The notes: generated by a model from the sequence alone, not told the origin. A stretch of DNA of 64,000 nucleotides from Prochlorococcus marinus (GCF_001180325.1 NZ_CVSZ01000035.1:1-64000); one strand, 5' to 3'. Counted from the stretch's first letter, positions 10,130-20,442 are shown. Numbers and translations: made by a program.

Positions 10130-10445
10130 GATTTAATCCACCAGTTAAATCATTCATCCTTTCTTTCATAGTTGTAGTCGATAATTCATGAGCTTTTTGA
10201 ATAGCTTGTAGAATGCTTTGCTCTATTTGTTCTTTATTTGCATTTAAGATATTTTCTTGTACTTCTACCTTTAAAGGTAATTGGTTTCCACTAATCCAAA
10301 CTTTTATCATCTCATCATCACTTTTGCCTTCAATTTCCATCTTTTCAAGTTCATCTTGTAATCTTTGAGCATCTTGCTGAATTTGTTTAGCTTTTTTAAA
10401 AGCTTCTGTAAGTTGTCCAAAGTTAGGAAGTCCAAAACCCGCCAT
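10095..10445 (-). CDS. YbaB/EbfC-family nucleoid-associated protein
   Basis: 116-aa DNA-binding protein of the YbaB/EbfC family, which form tweezer-like dimers on DNA. Visible family features: a methionine/glycine-rich start ([12 protein letters not shown]), a long helix with [18 protein letters not shown], the central [19 protein letters not shown] strand region, and a C-terminal helix ending in [12 protein letters not shown]. It is the last gene of a leftward murC-murB-ybaB group, 17 bp after murB. Confidence 0.9.
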   Translation of the reverse strand: MAGFGLPNFGQLTEAFKKAKQIQQDAQRLQDELEKMEIEGKSDDEMIKVWISGNQLPLKVEVQENILNANKEQIEQSILQAIQKAHELSTTTMKERMNDLTGGLNLNLPGFENSDS

Positions 10446-10462
10446 TTTGTAAAAACGTTTCT

Positions 10463-11356
10463 TTAGTTAGGATAGTCAAAACCAATCATTCTTACTTCCG
10501 GTTGCAAATAAATTCCTTTGTTTTGTAGTACTTTTTGTTGAATTACTGTTATTAATTCATAAATATCTTCTGAGCTTGCTGAAGAAGTGTTAATTATAAA
10601 ATTTGAATGCATTGTAGAAATTTCAGCACCGCCAATTTTAAATCCCTTTAAACCCATATCATCAATTAATTTTGCTGCAAAATTATTTTCAGGATTTTTA
10701 AAAACACTACCAAAACTTGGTTGATGATATGGTTGTGTTTCTGTTTTTAATTTAAGGTTATTTTTGGTTGTTTGAATTAATTTTTCTAGATTTCCATTAG
10801 GTTCATAATGTAATTTTGCACTAATAATTGTTAAATCATTTCTTTGAAAAGAACTAAATCTATACTCAAAATTGATATCTTTTTTTGCGATTTCAAGTTT
10901 TTTAAGAGTTTTATTATTAATAACTTTTACGGAAATAAGATTTTTTGCTAGCGATAAATTACCTGTGCCAGCATTCATATAAATTGCTCCTCCTAAAGTT
11001 CCTGGAATTCCGACAGCCCATTCCCCCCCTTGTAATCCATTTTTAGCAAGAGAATTAGATAATGTTGGGAGCATTACACCTGCTTCCGCTTCAACAATTC
11101 CTGAATATGGTTCTATCTTTAATGATTTCAATTTTTTTGTACAAACAACTAAGCCTTTTATGAAAATATTATTTATTAAAAGATTTGAACCTGCACCAAT
11201 TATTTGACATCTTTGTTTATTTAAATTAGCCCATTCTATTAGATATGAAAGTTCTTCAATGCTTCTTGGCTCAGCAAAATATTCAGCCACTCCTCCTACT
11301 TTTATAGTTGTATAACTACTTAAATTAAAGTTCTCAGAAAAAAATTTTTTATTCAT
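10463..11356 (-). CDS. murB: UDP-N-acetylenolpyruvoylglucosamine reductase MurB
   Basis: FAD enzyme of peptidoglycan precursor synthesis: UDP-GlcNAc-enolpyruvate plus NADPH to UDP-MurNAc. FAD-binding motifs are visible ([48 protein letters not shown]), then the catalytic serine region [11 protein letters not shown] and [19 protein letters not shown]. 297 aa is normal for the short (type II-like) form. It starts 7 bp downstream of murC. Confidence 0.95.
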   Translation of the reverse strand: MNKKFFSENFNLSSYTTIKVGGVAEYFAEPRSIEELSYLIEWANLNKQRCQIIGAGSNLLINNIFIKGLVVCTKKLKSLKIEPYSGIVEAEAGVMLPTLSNSLAKNGLQGGEWAVGIPGTLGGAIYMNAGTGNLSLAKNLISVKVINNKTLKKLEIAKKDINFEYRFSSFQRNDLTIISAKLHYEPNGNLEKLIQTTKNNLKLKTETQPYHQPSFGSVFKNPENNFAAKLIDDMGLKGFKIGGAEISTMHSNFIINTSSASSEDIYELITVIQQKVLQNKGIYLQPEVRMIGFDYPN

Positions 11357-11363
11357 AAATTAG

Positions 11364-12782
11364 TTATTTATTTTCATTATTTTTTTCATTTAAAATTGAC
11401 CAGAAATAATGACAATCACCAGCTCCCATATTCAAAATTAAATCCCCTTTTTGAGTTAATTCGTAAAAATTCTCTGAAAATTCATAATAATTATTTATGT
11501 AACTAACATTTTTATTTTTTTTATAAATCAGATCAGTAATAATTTTCGAGGTAATTTTATCTCCGTTTCCTTCACCTGCTCCATAAATACTTGTTACATA
11601 AATAACATCTGCTTTTGATAATTCTTCAGCGAATTCTTTATTAAATTGCTTTACTCGAGAATATCTATGAGGTTGAAATAAAGCAATTAATCTATTTTTT
11701 TGAAATTCATTATTATTTTTTTGCTTAATAAATAATCTTCCTAATTTAATTGTCTCTTTTATTTCGTTTGGATGATGTGCATAATCATCATATAAACTTC
11801 TTTCATCTATTTGGCCTCTAAATTCAAATCTTTTTTTTGGCAGTTTCAAATATTTTAAATTTTTCTTAATTTCTATAAAATCTACTCCTATCATTCTGGA
11901 AGCTGCTATGGCTGCGGTGATATTAGATAGATTGTGTAGTCCTGGAATTGGAATATTTAAATTACTGATAAAATTTCCATTTTCATAATATTTTCCAATT
12001 GTATACTTTGAATTAATTTCAGTTGGGATTATTGCATATGCTACGTTTTTAGCCGTAGAGTTTGACCACTTACAATTAGAATAAAAATTTTTTCTTGAGG
12101 TTTCACAATCAAAATTAAGTAATAATTTTTTAGAGTTTTTAGCGAAACTTTTAAAAGAAGATATGACTTCACTTAAATCAGAAAAGTGATCGCAATGATC
12201 AAAATCAATGTTATTGATTATTCCAATATCAGATTTATATTTGTCAATAGTCCCATCAGATTCATCAACTTCAGCTACTAAGTATTTTGTATTTTCTAAA
12301 TGACAATTAGAGTTGTAAATAGGAATGATTCCTCCAGTTATTGAAGAAGAATTACGTGTACATAACTCAAGTATCGTAGAAAGAAATGTACTAGTTGATG
12401 TTTTTCCGTGGCTGCCTGCTATTGCCAATGCAGTATAATCGCGCATAAGCATTGCAAGTATCTCTGAACGATGTTTTATTGAAAAATTTTTTTCTTTGCA
12501 ATACGAAAATTCTTCATTTTCTGGCTTGATCGCGGAGCTTACAACAAAATTAATCAATCTGTTGGTAAATTTTGAAGTAACAAATTCAATATTTTGTCGA
12601 ACTTGAGAAGTAAAGATTACTGCACCTTGTTTCTCCAATTTATTAGTTTCATCGTTTTTAACTAAATCAGATCCTGAAACTGAACAACCTTTTTTAAGTA
12701 AACCCATTGCTAATGCTGACATCCCAATACCTCCGATCCCAATAAAATGAAAATGATTTTTCAAAAGTAATTTTTTATCCAA
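11364..12782 (-). CDS. murC: UDP-N-acetylmuramate--L-alanine ligase MurC
   Basis: Adds L-alanine to UDP-MurNAc in peptidoglycan synthesis. The 472-aa protein shows the N-terminal GIGGIGMSALA nucleotide loop, the ATP-binding SHGKTSTSTFLS, the EVDESDGTI region and the C-terminal YDDYAHHPNEIKETI and QPHRYSR motifs typical of MurC. First gene of murC-murB-ybaB. A divergent 193-bp AT-rich gap separates it from gap2 and should hold both promoters. Confidence 0.96.
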   Translation of the reverse strand: MDKKLLLKNHFHFIGIGGIGMSALAMGLLKKGCSVSGSDLVKNDETNKLEKQGAVIFTSQVRQNIEFVTSKFTNRLINFVVSSAIKPENEEFSYCKEKNFSIKHRSEILAMLMRDYTALAIAGSHGKTSTSTFLSTILELCTRNSSSITGGIIPIYNSNCHLENTKYLVAEVDESDGTIDKYKSDIGIINNIDFDHCDHFSDLSEVISSFKSFAKNSKKLLLNFDCETSRKNFYSNCKWSNSTAKNVAYAIIPTEINSKYTIGKYYENGNFISNLNIPIPGLHNLSNITAAIAASRMIGVDFIEIKKNLKYLKLPKKRFEFRGQIDERSLYDDYAHHPNEIKETIKLGRLFIKQKNNNEFQKNRLIALFQPHRYSRVKQFNKEFAEELSKADVIYVTSIYGAGEGNGDKITSKIITDLIYKKNKNVSYINNYYEFSENFYELTQKGDLILNMGAGDCHYFWSILNEKNNENK

Positions 12783-12975
12783 TGTTTATCTTTTACTAAA
12801 ATCAAAATAACTTCTAGGTGAAATTTTGCTATTTTTTCTTAAAAAAAAATGTTTTTTTTTCTTGAATTAATACAAAACTAGACTTATTTGCTTAATAAAT
12901 CAAAAAAACCTTACGTTATTGCACAAAATTCAGTATGATCAGCAACTTAGGTAAATCATTTAGAAATTATTAGTT

Positions 12976-13998
12976 ATGACTTTGCGTGTTGCAATTAACG
13001 GCTTTGGCAGAATTGGCCGAAACTTTATGCGTTGTTGGCTTAGTAGAGGGGCTTACACCAATATTGAAGTAGTCGGAATTAACGTTACATCAGATCCTAA
13101 GACTAATGCCCATTTATTAAAATATGACTCAGTCCTTGGTCAACTTGATGGTGTTGATATTCAATATACTGATGATACTTTTGTAATTAATAACAAGACG
13201 ATTAAATGTTTCTCTGATAGAAACCCAATGAATCTCCCTTGGAAAGACTGGGGTGTAGATTTGGTTATTGAATCTACTGGAGTATTTAATACAGATGTAG
13301 GTGCAAGTAAGCACTTAGAGGTAGGAGCAAAAAAAGTTATCTTAACTGCACCTGGTAAAGGCGATGGAGTTGGTACTTATGTAGTTGGAGTTAATGCTGA
13401 TACATATAAACACAAAGACTACGATATTTTGAGTAATGCTAGTTGTACAACGAATTGTTTAGCTCCAGTGGTCAAAGTTTTAGATCAAACTTTTGGGATT
13501 AATAAAGGTTTGATGACTACAATTCATAGTTATACAGGTGATCAAAGAATTTTAGATAATAGTCACAGAGACCTAAGAAGGGCTAGAGCCGCTGCTACAA
13601 ACATCGTTCCTACTTCTACAGGAGCTGCAAAAGCAGTTGCTCTTGTATACCCAGAAATGAAAGGCAAATTAACTGGAATTGCAATGAGAGTTCCAACTCC
13701 TAACGTTTCAGCGGTAGATTTTGTTTTTGAATCTTCTAAATCCGTCACAGCTGAAGAAGTCAATAATGCTCTCAAGGAAGCATCTCTAAGTACAATGAAA
13801 GGCATTATTAAGTATGGAGATGAACCATTAGTGTCAAGCGATTATGCAGGTACCAATGAATCATCAATTGTAGATAGTGATCTTACTATGTGTATCGGAG
13901 ATAACCTTGTAAAGGTGCTTGCATGGTACGACAATGAGTGGGGTTATAGTCAGAGAGTTGTAGATTTAGCAGAGATTGTTGCTAAAAATTGGGAGTAA
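12976..13998 (+). CDS. gap2: NAD(P)-dependent glyceraldehyde-3-phosphate dehydrogenase
   Basis: Calvin-cycle/gluconeogenic GAPDH. 340 aa with the Rossmann start [21 protein letters not shown], the active site [13 protein letters not shown] with the cysteine at residue 157, and the C-terminal [17 protein letters not shown]. The plastid/cyanobacterial Gap2 look (RCW after GRIGRNF, GTGVFVD-like IESTGVFNT) supports the photosynthetic isozyme. Monocistronic; it ends one base before the convergent thiL stop. Confidence 0.95.
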   Translation: MTLRVAINGFGRIGRNFMRCWLSRGAYTNIEVVGINVTSDPKTNAHLLKYDSVLGQLDGVDIQYTDDTFVINNKTIKCFSDRNPMNLPWKDWGVDLVIESTGVFNTDVGASKHLEVGAKKVILTAPGKGDGVGTYVVGVNADTYKHKDYDILSNASCTTNCLAPVVKVLDQTFGINKGLMTTIHSYTGDQRILDNSHRDLRRARAAATNIVPTSTGAAKAVALVYPEMKGKLTGIAMRVPTPNVSAVDFVFESSKSVTAEEVNNALKEASLSTMKGIIKYGDEPLVSSDYAGTNESSIVDSDLTMCIGDNLVKVLAWYDNEWGYSQRVVDLAEIVAKNWE

Positions 13999-14985
13999 TT
14001 AAAAGTGTTTGAAAGGTGAGTTATTAAATAGTTTGTTTTTTTTATTATCTTTAAATTCTATTGATGGTTCACCATCAGTAAAAAAACCAATCTCGTTAAT
14101 ATCTTTATCAAGTTTAGATAAATTTTCCGCCCATTTTTTGGGCAATGAGAAAACTAATTCATAATCTTCTCCTCCAAAAAAATAGTATTCGTCCCATTTA
14201 TCTCCTTTAGGCCAATCCTTATCTTTAGGTATTTTTTCATAGTTTATTATCGCTTTGCAGTTGCTAGCTATTGCTAAATCTTGTAATGCTTGAAATAGGC
14301 CATCACTGCTATCAGTACATCCTACTCTCTTTATATTTTTATTAGAGCGAGTTTTGAGGAGATTATTTAGAAAATTTTGGTAAACTCTAGGACGGCAAAA
14401 ATGTTCAATAGACTTAATGATTAATCTTTCATTAAGAGAAAATTTATTATCGAAATTAATTTTATTTTGTATCAAAAATCCCAGTTTGCTAAGACCATGA
14501 ATTCCTGTAGTTAAGATAATATCTCCTGGTTTACATGCGTTTCTCCGTAATTCAAGTTCACCTTGAACTCCAAAGGCCGTAATTGAGATGATTTTTTCAT
14601 TCCCCTTTGAGCAATCTCCCCCTAGGATCAATCCGCCATATTCTTCTAAAGCTTTATTTATTCCTTTGTATACTTCTTCAACCCAAATCCATTCAGTTCT
14701 AACAGGTAGAACTAGGCTTATTGTGATACCAATAGTTTTCTTGCTTCCACTAGATAATAAGTCAGAGATGTTGCTTACCACTGCTTTCCACCCAAGGTCT
14801 TGAGGACAAATACTAATGTCATTGAAATGAACATTTTCCACTAAAGAATCAGTATTAACAAGTAAATTTTCACTTTTAGTTTTGATTAAAGCGCAATCAT
14901 CTGAAACTTGATTTTTAGGCATAAATTTTCTTAGCCTATTTATTAATTCTTTTTCCCCTATATCTTCTAAAATTTCTTTATGCAT
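13999..14985 (-). CDS. thiL: Thiamine-monophosphate kinase ThiL
   Basis: Phosphorylates thiamine monophosphate to the cofactor thiamine diphosphate. The AIR-synthase-like fold is visible: DDCALIKTKSENLLVNTDSLVENVHF, DLGWKAVVSNISDLLSSGSKK, GLILGGDCSKG, TTGIHGLSKLGF, CTDSSDGLFQAL and GGEDYELVFSLP. 328 aa. The start overlaps the end of the cyclophilin gene by 8 bp, so the two are probably translated from one message. Confidence 0.93.
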   Translation of the reverse strand: MHKEILEDIGEKELINRLRKFMPKNQVSDDCALIKTKSENLLVNTDSLVENVHFNDISICPQDLGWKAVVSNISDLLSSGSKKTIGITISLVLPVRTEWIWVEEVYKGINKALEEYGGLILGGDCSKGNEKIISITAFGVQGELELRRNACKPGDIILTTGIHGLSKLGFLIQNKINFDNKFSLNERLIIKSIEHFCRPRVYQNFLNNLLKTRSNKNIKRVGCTDSSDGLFQALQDLAIASNCKAIINYEKIPKDKDWPKGDKWDEYYFFGGEDYELVFSLPKKWAENLSKLDKDINEIGFFTDGEPSIEFKDNKKNKLFNNSPFKHF

Positions 14986-16069
14986 TTAATCTGAGGTTTT
15001 CAATCCCTTCTAAAACATCGATCGAAATTATCGTGTCATCTTTAGTAAGCTCTTCTAATACATCAAATCCATCTACAACGTAACCAAAGGCAGCATTCCT
15101 CCCGTCAATTAAATTGCGACCCGCTGGATTTAATTCTGCTTCATATAAAAAGAAGAAAAATTGCGATGACCCATCATCAACTGCGGCATTTGAATGGGAC
15201 CATCCTAGAGTTCCAAGTGTTGCGAAAGGTAATGTTGGCGTCTCAGTGTAAAGACCTAAATCTTCAAAAGTTTGATTGTAAAAAGTATCTTGTTCATCAG
15301 GAATTCTTATTTCTAAGGGAACGTGACGTTCTTCGTTTGTTTCAGGATCTATGTAACCAATATCATCACCAATTGGATCACCTGTTTGCAGTACAAAAAA
15401 TTCTTCTGCTCTGTTAATGGGTAAATCTTTGTAGAAGTTTTTTGAAGATAAATCTATAAATGCTCCTGCTGTAAGTGGGGCGTTAAATCCATCCACAATT
15501 GCTTGCATATCTCCTTTGGAGGTTTTTATATTGACTTTTGCTCTGCCCAGTAATCTTGGTAAATTTGCAAATTCCTGGGGAATAGAGTACGGGAATTCTT
15601 TTGGTAGAAAATATTCTTCTAATCCACCTATTTTATTTAAAGCATTTCTTCGAGTCGCTATAAACGAGTATTTATCCTTTGATTTTGCGTAATCTTGAAG
15701 GCTATCAAAATTTTCTTTAAGTTCTAAAAATGTTTTTTCAGCAATCTTCTTTTTATCTTTTGGCAATTCTTGAATAATTTTACTTTGGTATTTTTTTAGC
15801 AAAGATTGACATTTTGTAACAGTTTTTGTAAGAGCAGGCCATCTTCCTCCTCTTACAAGATCACTAGTTTCTTCCAATTTGTGTTGAATTTCTTGCAACT
15901 CAACTTGCTTGATAGGGAGTGCGTTTCTGAGGATTGCATTAGGGTCTTTTACTGCATTTCCAGTGGGTAAATCAGCTAATACTTGGATAGGTTTTAAAAG
16001 AAAAACATGTAAAATTACAATCGATAGGATTAAGAAAAGTTTGTTCTGATTTGATAAGAATTTTTGCAT
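14978..16069 (-). CDS. Cyclophilin-type peptidyl-prolyl isomerase (TLP40/CYP38-like)
   Basis: Signal peptide at residues 1-32 (hydrophobic stretch, then VLADLP). A helical domain follows (about 40-160: leucine- and lysine-rich helices) and a C-terminal cyclophilin-like domain (about 185-355) with NVKTSKGDMQAIVDGFNAPLTAGAFIDL-like sequence (written here in parts) and GRNAAFGYVVDGFDVL. This helical-plus-cyclophilin layout matches the thylakoid-lumen protein TLP40/CYP38, which assists photosystem II assembly. The canonical catalytic arginine/phenylalanine pattern is not obvious, so isomerase activity is uncertain. Upstream of thiL, divergent from efp. Confidence 0.86.
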   Translation of the reverse strand: MQKFLSNQNKLFLILSIVILHVFLLKPIQVLADLPTGNAVKDPNAILRNALPIKQVELQEIQHKLEETSDLVRGGRWPALTKTVTKCQSLLKKYQSKIIQELPKDKKKIAEKTFLELKENFDSLQDYAKSKDKYSFIATRRNALNKIGGLEEYFLPKEFPYSIPQEFANLPRLLGRAKVNIKTSKGDMQAIVDGFNAPLTAGAFIDLSSKNFYKDLPINRAEEFFVLQTGDPIGDDIGYIDPETNEERHVPLEIRIPDEQDTFYNQTFEDLGLYTETPTLPFATLGTLGWSHSNAAVDDGSSQFFFFLYEAELNPAGRNLIDGRNAAFGYVVDGFDVLEELTKDDTIISIDVLEGIENLRLNA

Positions 16070-16113
16070 AGCACTCTTGCAGGTTTATGATCCTTGGGGG
16101 GTGTAATACAGGA

Positions 16114-16674
16114 ATGATTTCCAGTAACGATTTTCGCACAGGTACTACCATCGAATTGGATGGACAAGTTTGGCGTGTTGTAGAATTTCTACATGTCAAG
16201 CCTGGTAAGGGTTCTGCTTTCGTACGAACAAAATTAAAATCAGTTCAAAGCGGCAACGTTGTTGAAAAAACTTTTCGAGCCGGAGAATCAGTACAGCAGG
16301 CTATCCTTGAGAAGTCTAACCTGCAGCATACTTATGTGGAGTCTGGTGATTATGTTTTTATGGACATGACAAGTTTTGAAGAGACAAGACTAACCTCTGA
16401 ACAAATCGGTAAAGGCGCAAAGTATTTGAAAGAGGGAATGGAGGTTAATGTAATTTTCCATAATGGTAAAGTTCTAGAAGTAGAACTTCCAATATCCATT
16501 ACTTTGAAAGTTACAGAGACTGATCCAGGCGTTAAAGGTGACACTGCTAGTGGTGGCACGAAACCAGCTATTCTAGAAACAGGTGCTCAAGTTATGGTTC
16601 CTTTATTTATTTCTGTGGGAGAAATGATTAAAGTTGATACTCGAAATGACACTTATCTTGGACGTGAAAATTAA
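16114..16674 (+). CDS. efp: Translation elongation factor P
   Basis: Relieves ribosome stalling at proline stretches. The start is set at the ATG at 16114 (186 aa, [17 protein letters not shown]), which matches the usual EF-P beginning. An upstream in-frame ATG at 16087 would add nine unrelated residues. The apical loop VKPGKGSAF places the modifiable lysine at residue 32. The ending [17 protein letters not shown] is the family signature. The final A of its stop is the first base of the accB ATG, so the two genes are coupled. Confidence 0.95.
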   Translation: MISSNDFRTGTTIELDGQVWRVVEFLHVKPGKGSAFVRTKLKSVQSGNVVEKTFRAGESVQQAILEKSNLQHTYVESGDYVFMDMTSFEETRLTSEQIGKGAKYLKEGMEVNVIFHNGKVLEVELPISITLKVTETDPGVKGDTASGGTKPAILETGAQVMVPLFISVGEMIKVDTRNDTYLGREN

Positions 16675-17183
16675 TGGCTATGAAACTAGATCATGATGAA
16701 TTAGATCGCTTAATAGAGAAAATCTCTACAAGTGATATACAAGAGTTCTCGCTAGAGGGAGAAGATTTTAAACTTGAAATAAAAAGGAATGTATTTGATC
16801 AGAACCAAGTTATTAATAATTTAGTTTCTAATACTTCATTATTGGATAAGCAAACAATTACTAATCAAAAAACTATTAATGATAATGTCCCTCTTGTTAA
16901 TGAGCCTGAAGTACCCCAGGTGGCGCCTCCAGGACGTCCTGATCTAACTGAAATTACTTCTCCTATGGTTGGGACTTTTTATAGGGCTGCAGCTCCTGGT
17001 GAGGAGCCATTCGTCGAAGTAGGGAATAACGTAAAGGTCGGTCAAACTATTTGTATTTTGGAAGCGATGAAATTAATGAATGAAATTGAATCTGAATTTA
17101 ATGCTGAAATAGTAGAGATTCTCGTTGAAAATGGAACACCAGTAGAATTTGGCCAGGTTTTAATGCGTGTTAAGCAGTCTTGA
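16674..17183 (+). CDS. accB: Biotin carboxyl carrier protein of acetyl-CoA carboxylase
   Basis: Carries biotin between the biotin carboxylase (AccC, encoded at 59.8 kb) and the carboxyltransferase in fatty-acid synthesis. 169 aa: an N-terminal assembly helix, a proline/valine-rich linker around residues 80-90 (EVPQVAPPGRPD) and the biotinyl domain with EAMKLMNE, biotinylated lysine at residue 133. Start ATG 16674 overlaps the efp stop; a second ATG two codons on is equally possible. The efp-accB pairing is common in bacteria. Convergent overlap with pdxA is 24 bp. Confidence 0.95.
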   Translation: MAMKLDHDELDRLIEKISTSDIQEFSLEGEDFKLEIKRNVFDQNQVINNLVSNTSLLDKQTITNQKTINDNVPLVNEPEVPQVAPPGRPDLTEITSPMVGTFYRAAAPGEEPFVEVGNNVKVGQTICILEAMKLMNEIESEFNAEIVEILVENGTPVEFGQVLMRVKQS

Positions 17184-18194
17184 ATTGTTAGTCATTTCTA
17201 CAGCAGACTTAATAGCCTCAATCATGCTCTGAGATTGAGCAATTCCTTTGCCAGCAATATCAAATCCCGTTCCATGATCCGGAGATGTTCTTATAAATGG
17301 TAAACCGATTGTTGTATTGACTGAGTAATTAAGAGCTATCACTTTCATTGGTATTAAACCTTGATCATGGTACATAGCAAGAATGCCATCGTGCTTATCC
17401 GCATTATTGTCACTCCATGCTTTTACGGAAGAATTCCAGCAACTATCTGGAGATAAAGGGCCTAATAATCTAATACCTTTATTCTTCTCATTCCACGTAA
17501 TTAATGCATCATTAAGCCAGTCTTTTTCTTCATGACCTAAAATACCTTCTTCGCCAGCATGAGGGTTTAATCCTGCTACTTTTAAAGTAGGTTTATCAGT
17601 GTAAATATTACAAAAATCTTTGAAAAGATCCAATTTAGAGTGGATTAATTCTGTAGTTAATTTCTTGGGGACCTCAGAAAGGGCTATGTGGGTTGTAGCT
17701 AATAAAGTATTAAATCTCCAACCTGTAATTGGTGATTTTGCTGTGAATAACATCCCAACATTTTTTACTCCACATGATTTTGCTAGTACTTCAGTTTGAC
17801 CAGAGAAGTAATGACCTGCGAGAGACCATGATTTCTTGCAAATTGGTCCAGTTACAAGTGCTGAATTGGGAGATTTTTTTACAATTTCTATTGCTCTTGT
17901 TAAATATTGGAAACTTGAATTGCCATAACTTGATTTAGGGTCATTATTTGATGAAGAAATTTCGAGATTATGTATCTTTAAATTTTTAGGATTTGCAAGA
18001 TTTTCTAATCCTAATGATCTAAGATATTCATATGTATTTTGTAGATTTTTTTTGGATCCTACTAATGTAAAGTCAATATTTTTGGGTATCTGACTCGAAC
18101 AAAGTGCTTTTAAGATTATTTCAGGGCCAATACCTGACTCATCTCCGACGCTTAATATCACCTTCTTTATTTTATTTGTATTTTGAAAATTCAT
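17160..18194 (-). CDS. pdxA: 4-hydroxythreonine-4-phosphate dehydrogenase PdxA
   Basis: NAD-dependent oxidation in the DXP-dependent pyridoxal 5'-phosphate pathway. 344 aa with SVGDESGIGPEIILKAL at the N-terminus, ALVTGPICKKSW, GLNPHAGEEGILG, GPLSPDS and the metal/substrate segment HDGILAMYHDQGLIPMK, plus RTSPDHGTGFDIAGKG near the C-terminus. Full length. It lies downstream of an epimerase-like gene by 20 bp on the same strand. Confidence 0.94.
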   Translation of the reverse strand: MNFQNTNKIKKVILSVGDESGIGPEIILKALCSSQIPKNIDFTLVGSKKNLQNTYEYLRSLGLENLANPKNLKIHNLEISSSNNDPKSSYGNSSFQYLTRAIEIVKKSPNSALVTGPICKKSWSLAGHYFSGQTEVLAKSCGVKNVGMLFTAKSPITGWRFNTLLATTHIALSEVPKKLTTELIHSKLDLFKDFCNIYTDKPTLKVAGLNPHAGEEGILGHEEKDWLNDALITWNEKNKGIRLLGPLSPDSCWNSSVKAWSDNNADKHDGILAMYHDQGLIPMKVIALNYSVNTTIGLPFIRTSPDHGTGFDIAGKGIAQSQSMIEAIKSAVEMTNNSRLLNTH

Positions 18195-18214
18195 AAAAAG
18201 TTTTTAATTTATTT

Positions 18215-19093
18215 TTAACTGTTCAGATAGCAATTTTTTAAGCCTAATTTATAGTTTTTATAAATTAGTTTATAACCGAGTGTTTCGCATAAAAGTTTGT
18301 TTGAAACTCTTCTATTTTCCATCCAAAAAGATTGAGCGATAGGAGATAATGCATCTTTCACATCCTCAAATAATATTGGCTTTGGCATTGTTAAACCAAG
18401 TAAATCATAGCAATATTGAATAACTTCTATCTGAGAACAGGGTTCATCATCTGCAATATTTATGATTTGGTGAAACTTTAAATAATCTTTATTTTGTAAT
18501 AAAAAAATAATCGCATGTGTAATGTCAGCAACATGAACTCTTGAAAATACCTGAGCTTTTTTTGAAATAACGCGAATTTTTTGATTTTTGATTGCTTCAA
18601 AAGTGGATCTTCCTGGTCCATAGATACCAGGTAATCTAAAAATTTGTACGGGCAAACTAGATTCAATCCATTTTTTTTCGCAATTTAATCTGTTATGACT
18701 TCTTTTTTGAAAAGGATTAGGCTGATCTACCTCAGAAACCCAACCACCTTCAGTGTTTCCATATACTCCTGTGGTAGATAAATATCCAACCCATTCAAGG
18801 GGTAAATGTTTTAGTTTACTTTGAAGACTTTCAAGTACTGGATCATTGCCATTTTTGTCAGGAGGTATGCAACTAAGAATATGCGTGACTCCATCAAAAA
18901 TTTCCTTATCAGGAACTATATTTTTTTCACTGTTAAAAATAAAACTATTTGGATCTTTGCTTCTAGATCTTGAGCTTGTTAAAACAGTGCATCCTAATTT
19001 TCTAATAGTTTTTGCAAAAAAACTACCGCTGAAACCACATCCCAAGATTAAAAATTTATTTTTATTTCCGAGTAAACTTGCAGTTTTCTTCAT
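18215..19093 (-). CDS. NAD(P)-dependent epimerase/dehydratase-like protein (extended SDR)
   Basis: Rossmann-fold protein of the extended short-chain dehydrogenase family (YeeZ-like). The dinucleotide loop GCGFSGSFFAKTI starts at residue about 18 and YLSTTGVYGNTEGGWVSE carries the catalytic-type Ser/Thr and Tyr; RLPGIYGPGRS follows. 292 aa. Substrate unknown; the nucleoside-sugar epimerase label is only a family name. It probably shares a transcript with pdxA. Confidence 0.8.
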   Translation of the reverse strand: MKKTASLLGNKNKFLILGCGFSGSFFAKTIRKLGCTVLTSSRSRSKDPNSFIFNSEKNIVPDKEIFDGVTHILSCIPPDKNGNDPVLESLQSKLKHLPLEWVGYLSTTGVYGNTEGGWVSEVDQPNPFQKRSHNRLNCEKKWIESSLPVQIFRLPGIYGPGRSTFEAIKNQKIRVISKKAQVFSRVHVADITHAIIFLLQNKDYLKFHQIINIADDEPCSQIEVIQYCYDLLGLTMPKPILFEDVKDALSPIAQSFWMENRRVSNKLLCETLGYKLIYKNYKLGLKNCYLNS

Positions 19094-19128
19094 TTTGGTT
19101 TAAAGTAGTACATATGTATTAATTAATA

Positions 19129-19356
19129 ATGAAGACAGCTTTTGAGCCCGATTTAAAATCAAAAACTTTCCGTTTTAGCAAAAATTACTCCCTTCTTATA
19201 GATAAAGAAGTATATTTATCTAGTTTTAAATTCTACCAAAAGTTATTTGTCTTTCTTATTTCATTATCGACAATTTTAATATTCCCAGAATCTCCAAAAG
19301 AATTGGAAAATATTTGTGAAATTTATAACTCTAGAAAAATATGTAATGTCTGGTAG
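19129..19356 (+). CDS. Small hypothetical protein, one hydrophobic segment
   Basis: 75-aa protein starting at ATG 19129, divergent from the epimerase gene by 35 bp. Residues about 36-53 form one hydrophobic stretch (KLFVFLISLSTILIFP). The C-terminus ICEIYNSRKICNVW has a cysteine pair and a terminal tryptophan of a style I associate with small conserved picocyanobacterial proteins, from memory only. It ends where the convergent HNH gene ends (stops adjacent). Function unknown. Confidence 0.55.
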   Translation: MKTAFEPDLKSKTFRFSKNYSLLIDKEVYLSSFKFYQKLFVFLISLSTILIFPESPKELENICEIYNSRKICNVW

Positions 19357-19758
19357 TCAAGCTGCTTTATATTCTGATTCATCTTTTATGTAATTTTTAT
19401 TTTTTACCTTAAAGTTAGGATTGGCCCATTGTAGTAATCTAATAGCTAATCTCAAATCTCCTTCTAACCAAGCTCTTATAGCCATTGCTCTTCGGGGATC
19501 ATAAAATTTTTGCCTTCTATACCAATACAAAGCATTTTCATCTGATTTATCCCCATTACATGAAAGACATGCAGGGACGCAGTTTTCTGTCGTACTTAAT
19601 CCTCCTTGGCTTCGTGGTATTACATGGTCAATAGATTCAGATGGTTTTCCGCAATAAATACAACTTTTTCCAGTAAACTTATGAATAGATTTTCGCCATT
19701 GTCTTAATCTGAACTTAGGACATAAATCCTCTAAAAACACCGCATCATTAATATGCAT
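19357..19758 (-). CDS. HNH endonuclease domain protein
   Basis: 133-aa single-domain HNH nuclease. Zinc-binding pairs CIYCG and CLSCN frame the HNH core (SIDHVIPRSQGG...TTENCVPAC). The C-terminal part (YWYRRQKFYDPRRAMAIRAWLEGD) is shared by the cyanobacterial orthologues I remember. No intein, intron or restriction partner is adjacent, so it looks like a resident housekeeping or repair-type nuclease and not a homing enzyme. The biological role is unknown. Confidence 0.85.
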   Translation of the reverse strand: MHINDAVFLEDLCPKFRLRQWRKSIHKFTGKSCIYCGKPSESIDHVIPRSQGGLSTTENCVPACLSCNGDKSDENALYWYRRQKFYDPRRAMAIRAWLEGDLRLAIRLLQWANPNFKVKNKNYIKDESEYKAA

Positions 19759-19921
19759 TTAGAATATTTAGTTAAATAAATAATCGCTTGAATATATTAA
19801 AAGTCAACATTTATTCATGCTTATTAGCCTAAATTAGCCAGTAGAAATATGATTTAGTGTGTTTAGATACAAAATAGTAGTTATCAAATTTCGAATAAAT
19901 TATTATCTTTTGGAACATTAA

Positions 19922-20386
19922 TTAATAACTATATCTATCAAGCGTTTCATCACTAAATTCTTCAGAAATTTCATCATTAGTTTCTTCTAATTCTTTTTTT
20001 AATTTTTTTCTTTTCTTTTCTCTATCCGCTGCTTCTTTTTCTTTTCTTTTTTCTTCTTTTTCTAATTCTCGTATTAATTTTCTATTTGGATGAAGATTAT
20101 CTAAATACTCAACACAATAACTAAATTTTTCTTTTTCTCTTATAACGGTTTCAGTAATTTGCGCTGCTGCATTTTTAGGTGAAACTTTGAAGAATCCTCC
20201 CTTTTGTTTTTTTATATACGTATAAGCGGCATCCCAACTACTTTCATGGTCATTTCCGGCATCTCTCATGGCACAAAAAATTTCCGCTCCAAATGAACTT
20301 GCATTTACTCTTGGCGTAGTAAGGATTAGAGGAGTGGAAATTCCCAAAGCTAATGATATTAGTTTTTTCTTCTTTAATCTTTGCAT
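19922..20386 (-). CDS. Secreted conserved-hypothetical protein with a lysine/glutamate-rich tail
   Basis: 154 aa. A signal peptide is clear: basic start (MQRLKKKKL), hydrophobic core to about residue 23, then VNASS as a likely cleavage site. The mature part has a compact region with two cysteines (FCAMRDAG, FSYCVEYL) and then a highly charged helix (about 105-135) of K/E/R repeats. It lies downstream of a 163-bp gap. No function is recognisable. Confidence 0.7.
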   Translation of the reverse strand: MQRLKKKKLISLALGISTPLILTTPRVNASSFGAEIFCAMRDAGNDHESSWDAAYTYIKKQKGGFFKVSPKNAAAQITETVIREKEKFSYCVEYLDNLHPNRKLIRELEKEEKRKEKEAADREKKRKKLKKELEETNDEISEEFSDETLDRYSY

Positions 20387-20442
20387 TAGACTTTTATCTT
20401 CTATTTAAAAATATCTTTTATTATTGATATGTCTATAGAAAT